58,295 nt of DNA from Ignavibacterium sp. (GTDB taxonomy: Bacteria; Zixibacteria; MSB-5A5; GN15; PGXB01). A program made the translations under genes and the position numbers. Positions within the stretch are counted from its first letter, which is position 1, and each line of letters begins with the position of its first letter. Shown here in pieces: positions 56,143 through 58,295 of this stretch. Under the pieces are notes generated by a model. The model saw nothing but the letters and a program-made list of their open reading frames with translations. It had not been told where the DNA came from and did not search any database. Location: assembly GCA_020724775.1 (NCBI GenBank), contig DYGG01000002.1, positions 1 to 58,295 on the forward strand, read 5' to 3'.

Positions 56143-56829
56143 CTAAGATTCAATCAAGGTTGCGGAATTAGTCTCTCTGTCAATCTGAAAATCACCAAAC
56201 ACGATAGGAGCCTCTTTTTTCATAACTTCCAGCATAATCATACAGATCTTTCTTATCTCCCAGTGCGCCCGGGGATTGCAACGGACTTCAAAAATATGCC
56301 GATACTCGCGGAAATTCGCCGAGATAACAATCTCCGATGTGGTGCCGTTGGGCAAAATATATCGGGCATCTTCTTTAGGCACGCCGGCCTTGACCATCTC
56401 GGAGTAAAACTGCTCGCACTGGGCCGCCAATTCTAAGTATCGGTCTTTATAGCCGGATTGTTCAATGGTCGGCGGGACGACGACATCGAACGGCCGCACT
56501 TTGCCATATTCAACATACCGCTGCGACTCCTGTGAGGGGGACATGAGACGATGTCGCACCAGTTCGTGAGTAAAAACGCGGGAGCCCCCTTTAATACGGA
56601 ATGTGGCAAGGGCATGTTCGAGTACGGAATGATGTTTCTTCCGAATGACTTTGTTTATCAACTCTGCCGTCGATGCCGGAGGGGCGAAGCGATGGAAAGA
56701 GAGATAACAGGTGCGGCAGGCAAGTTCAATCACTTGCTCCGCATTGGGGGTGATAGCCATCAGTTCGACCGACGGCGTCGCTACTAATTTAGACATTTCC
56801 TTTGCCCGGTCTGTTAAAGTAACATCCAT
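56143..56829 (-). CDS. thyX: Flavin-dependent thymidylate synthase
   Basis: A 228-residue FAD enzyme that makes dTMP from dUMP using methylenetetrahydrofolate and NADPH. The ThyX motif RHRx7S is seen as RHRLMSPSQES (residues 92-102) followed by QRY; HHSVLEHA and PNGTTSEIVISANFREYRHIFEVRCNPRAHWEIR complete the fold. Presence of ThyX makes a ThyA gene unnecessary. It is first in the thyX-nrdJ operon, so dTMP and dNTP synthesis are co-expressed. ATG at 56829 has AAGG nine bases upstream. Confidence 0.96.
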   Translation of the reverse strand: MDVTLTDRAKEMSKLVATPSVELMAITPNAEQVIELACRTCYLSFHRFAPPASTAELINKVIRKKHHSVLEHALATFRIKGGSRVFTHELVRHRLMSPSQESQRYVEYGKVRPFDVVVPPTIEQSGYKDRYLELAAQCEQFYSEMVKAGVPKEDARYILPNGTTSEIVISANFREYRHIFEVRCNPRAHWEIRKICMIMLEVMKKEAPIVFGDFQIDRETNSATLIES

Positions 56830-57008
56830 AATATAATACCTTAGTCCGCTTTATCTGAATCTCACATTTTTCAAAAAGGGTCGACTTGAGGCAAAAACTC
56901 CTGTCGCCGTTGCCGGCTCTTTCTCGTAAGCCTTTAATATATAATTAGATACCTAAACGCGCTTGACCTGCCGGGGGACTACTCGACTATATCGCCAAGC
57001 CGGCTGAC

Positions 57009-57037
57009 ACTCTAATCAAAAATACGAAATCTGTCAA
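57009..57037 (-). promoter_or_regulatory. Promoter of thyX-nrdJ
   Basis: TTGACA (57037-57032), 17-base spacer, TAGAGT (57014-57009) on the minus strand; perfect -35, 4/6 -10. The start point would be near 57002, giving a leader of about 170 bases. An 18-base perfect palindrome GATTTTTTCGAAAAAATC (57050-57067) sits just upstream of the -35 and makes that region strongly AT-rich (possible UP element). Confidence 0.55.
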
Positions 57038-57065
57038 TATAAAAATAGGGATTTTTTCGAAAAAA

Positions 57066-57081
57066 TCACAATATATTGTGT
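57066..57081. promoter_or_regulatory. NrdR box 1
   Basis: TCACAATATATTGTGT matches the NrdR consensus ACACWATATATWGTGT at 15 of 16 positions, with the 14-base core CACAATATATTGTG a perfect palindrome. NrdR is the ATP/dATP-sensing repressor of ribonucleotide reductase genes. It lies about 30 bases upstream of the predicted -35 of thyX-nrdJ. Confidence 0.8.
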
Positions 57082-57096
57082 AACAACGGAATCAAT

Positions 57097-57112
57097 GGGC
57101 GTTATTTTGTAT
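57097..57112. promoter_or_regulatory. Degenerate NrdR box 2
   Basis: GGGCGTTATTTTGTAT matches the consensus at about 9 of 16 positions only, but starts exactly 31 bases from box 1, the usual spacing of paired NrdR boxes on the same helix face. Weak by sequence, supported by position. Confidence 0.4.
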
Positions 57113-57427
57113 CTGACCGCTTCTAAACTCGAAGTCTTATCTACGTCGCGGGCTGGAGATCATAAGGACTGCATATACATATGAAGAGGACAGCAAATAT
57201 CAGAGCAGGTAATGACGGCGGTCCCTTGCCGAAATAGACAGCAAATCATCACTTGCCGTCGAACGGATTCGGAACCGACTTCGGGCACAAAAATGGCTTG
57301 ACACTAACTGATTAATTGCGGATTTTGCAAACTGAATCAGATTAATCGCTTAGCGCGATTACGACCTATGTAACTTGCAGGTGATGAATACGTAAACTCT
57401 AAGATAGAAGCGGAGGCTGAGGACTAA
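57113..57427. other. Leader/intergenic stretch before the STAS gene
   Basis: About 315 bases with no supported gene. A TTGACA at 57299-57304 has no good -10 at 16-18 bases. AATCGC...GCGATT (near 57345-57361) forms a small hairpin. An 18-codon frame MKRTANIRAGNDGGPLPK at 57181 lacks a ribosome site. No cobalamin riboswitch B12 box was found. Confidence 0.4.
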
Positions 57428-57763
57428 ATGAAACTGAGCAATTATGAAAAAGATGGAGTGGCGGTGCTGGAGCCGAAAGGGAAAATAATGGGCGGACCGG
57501 ATGCCACCGTTCTGCATGAAAAACTTCACGAATATATCGAAAAGGGGCAGAAAAAAGTTGTCGTGGATATGGCAAAGGTGGAGTGGATGAATTCGACCGG
57601 ATTGGGGATTTTAATCTCCGGTTTGACAACTTTGAGGAATAACCAGGGGGAACTTAAACTGGCGAACGTGACAGGCAAGATCCAATCGCTTTTGACGATT
57701 ACAAAACTGATTACAGTTTTCGAGGCTTTTGATTCCGTTGAAGAAGCGGTAAAATCGTTTTAA
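57428..57763 (+). CDS. Anti-anti-sigma factor (STAS domain, SpoIIAA/RsbV type)
   Basis: A 111-residue single STAS domain protein. The motif VVVDMAKVEWMNSTGLGILISG contains the usual phosphorylatable Ser near residue 56 (NSTGLG). In partner switching such proteins bind an anti-sigma kinase when unphosphorylated. GAGGA lies just upstream of the ATG. The likely partner ATPase is encoded 80 bases downstream. No sigma factor or PP2C phosphatase is visible before the window ends. Confidence 0.9.
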   Translation: MKLSNYEKDGVAVLEPKGKIMGGPDATVLHEKLHEYIEKGQKKVVVDMAKVEWMNSTGLGILISGLTTLRNNQGELKLANVTGKIQSLLTITKLITVFEAFDSVEEAVKSF

Positions 57764-57788
57764 GGAATTGCCTGGGTGATTCCTTAGA

Positions 57789-57826
57789 TGGCAGGGTGGG
57801 TTGGGTCGTCAACCTGCCTTTTTTAT
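57789..57826 (+). terminator. Terminator-like hairpin between the STAS and ATPase genes
   Basis: GGCAGG...GTTG pairs with CAACCTGCC, followed by TTTTTT at about 57819-57824. It lies between two functionally linked genes, so it would act as an attenuator or separate transcript end; the ATPase gene may have its own promoter. Confidence 0.6.
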
Positions 57827-57843
57827 TAAAATGGAAGATTAAA

Positions 57844-58269
57844 ATGAAGAAACCGACAATTAAAGGCAACAGCATTCATATCCCCTCGTCTCAGGAATAC
57901 CTCAGTGATGTTGACAGTTTTCTGGAAGGCATGCTTCGGGGTTACGGGGTGATGGAAGAGACGATCGCCGATATTGCGATATCGGTCACGGAAATCGTCA
58001 ACAACAGCATAATCCACGGCAATCGTTCCGACCTGGACAAAGAGGTGACGGTGTCAATTGAGAGGACGGGCCCGGTCATTGAGATTGTCATAGGGGATGA
58101 AGGGAACGGGTTTGACCTGACCGCCGTGCAGAATCCGGTGGATGAAGAAAACCTGATGCGTGAGGTAGGGCGTGGTATATTCATAGTCCGCTCGCTGATG
58201 GACTCAGTAAAATTTGAATTTCTACCCGGCAAAGGCACCCGGGTAACGTTGTCAAAGAAGATCTCCTGA
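57844..58269 (+). CDS. Anti-sigma factor type serine kinase / ATP-binding protein (RsbW/HATPase)
   Basis: A 141-residue GHKL ATPase of the RsbW/SpoIIAB type. The ATP site shows N box EIVNNSIIHGN (about 60-70), G1 IGDEGNGFDL and G2 GRGIFIVRSLMD. Such kinases phosphorylate a STAS antagonist and sequester a sigma factor or other target. The STAS protein upstream is its likely partner. Start ATG at 57844 rather than the GTG/TTG-type starts further upstream, which lie in the hairpin. No strong Shine-Dalgarno. It is complete and ends 26 bases before the window edge. Confidence 0.88.
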   Translation: MKKPTIKGNSIHIPSSQEYLSDVDSFLEGMLRGYGVMEETIADIAISVTEIVNNSIIHGNRSDLDKEVTVSIERTGPVIEIVIGDEGNGFDLTAVQNPVDEENLMREVGRGIFIVRSLMDSVKFEFLPGKGTRVTLSKKIS

Positions 58270-58295
58270 ATAGTCGGGAATTGAACTGGAATGGA

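Noticed and set aside
57225-57300. tRNA-like GGTTCCGAATCC on the minus strand
   Set aside because: The T-loop has a wrong length and no acceptor or D-arm pairs around it.
56830-57427. Cobalamin riboswitch upstream of the B12-dependent reductase operon
   Set aside because: No B12 box (GCCACTG-like) or typical multi-arm pattern could be found; the NrdR box explains the regulation better.
1-58295. CRISPR arrays, insertion sequences, prophage or integrase
   Set aside because: No regularly spaced repeats, no transposase or integrase motifs, and gene content is mostly housekeeping.

Overview
The window carries about 45 protein genes, tightly packed and mostly on the minus strand. The organism looks like a Gram-negative bacterium of the Fibrobacteres-Chlorobi-Bacteroidetes superphylum, possibly Candidatus Zixibacteria (a guess from gene content, not from a marker phylogeny). 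The signs are: a very large SprA homologue (the outer-membrane translocon of type IX secretion), a DUF3078 protein, heptose-activation genes rfaE1 and rfaE2 for lipopolysaccharide, and lipoprotein signal peptides. Base composition is near 50 percent GC. Many genes overlap by 1 to 26 bases or abut, so long operons are likely.

Layout. 1-749: start of a glutamine synthetase gene leaving the left edge. 1.0-1.9 kb: family 2 glycosyltransferase. 1.9-8.7 kb (minus): aspS, phoH, pgpH-like HD phosphohydrolase, ybeY and a CBS/CorC membrane protein, a ribosome/RNA and c-di-AMP housekeeping cluster. 9.0-12.3 kb: PTS EIIA-like protein, PEBP protein, slipin plus NfeD protease pair. 12.4-27.7 kb (minus): recG, DUF1844, murB, sprA, M28 peptidase, selA, selB, amidohydrolase. 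27.8-29.7 kb: DUF3078 protein, an orphan four-helix membrane protein and a gene-free stretch. 29.7-32.8 kb (minus): pyrR-pyrB-pyrC with a promoter and an RNA loop matching the PyrR-binding consensus. 32.8-46.4 kb (minus): zinc-ribbon protein, PqqD-M50-HlyD fusion, TPR protein, Xaa-Pro peptidase, accB, pilT, accC, gcvH, gcvPA, thioredoxin lipoprotein, gcvPB, a terminator, then a fused double ABC ATPase. 46.5-50.2 kb: DUF3467 and GH57 genes, divergent from rfaE1/rfaE2. 50.2-53.1 kb: a more AT-rich pocket with two unrecognised genes, palindromic intergenic elements, and acpS-pyrE. 53.1-57.1 kb (minus): thyX-nrdJ-unknown gene, preceded by a NrdR-box palindrome. 57.4-58.3 kb: STAS anti-anti-sigma protein and an anti-sigma type ATPase.

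How the parts work together. The pyr genes, thyX and the B12-dependent ribonucleotide reductase form the nucleotide supply. Two control elements can be read directly: the PyrR loop (UMP feedback) and the NrdR box (ATP/dATP sensing). accB/accC feed fatty-acid synthesis and acpS activates its carrier protein. gcvH/gcvPA/gcvPB give glycine decarboxylation (gcvT is not here). murB, rfaE1/E2, sprA, the M50-HlyD fusion and the glycosyltransferase serve the envelope. No rRNA, tRNA, CRISPR array, transposase or prophage was found. The least explained parts are the missing conventional start codon of sprA, the unknown gene behind nrdJ with a hairpin on its start, the pocket at 50.2-53.1 kb, and the lone PqqD-M50-HlyD protein.
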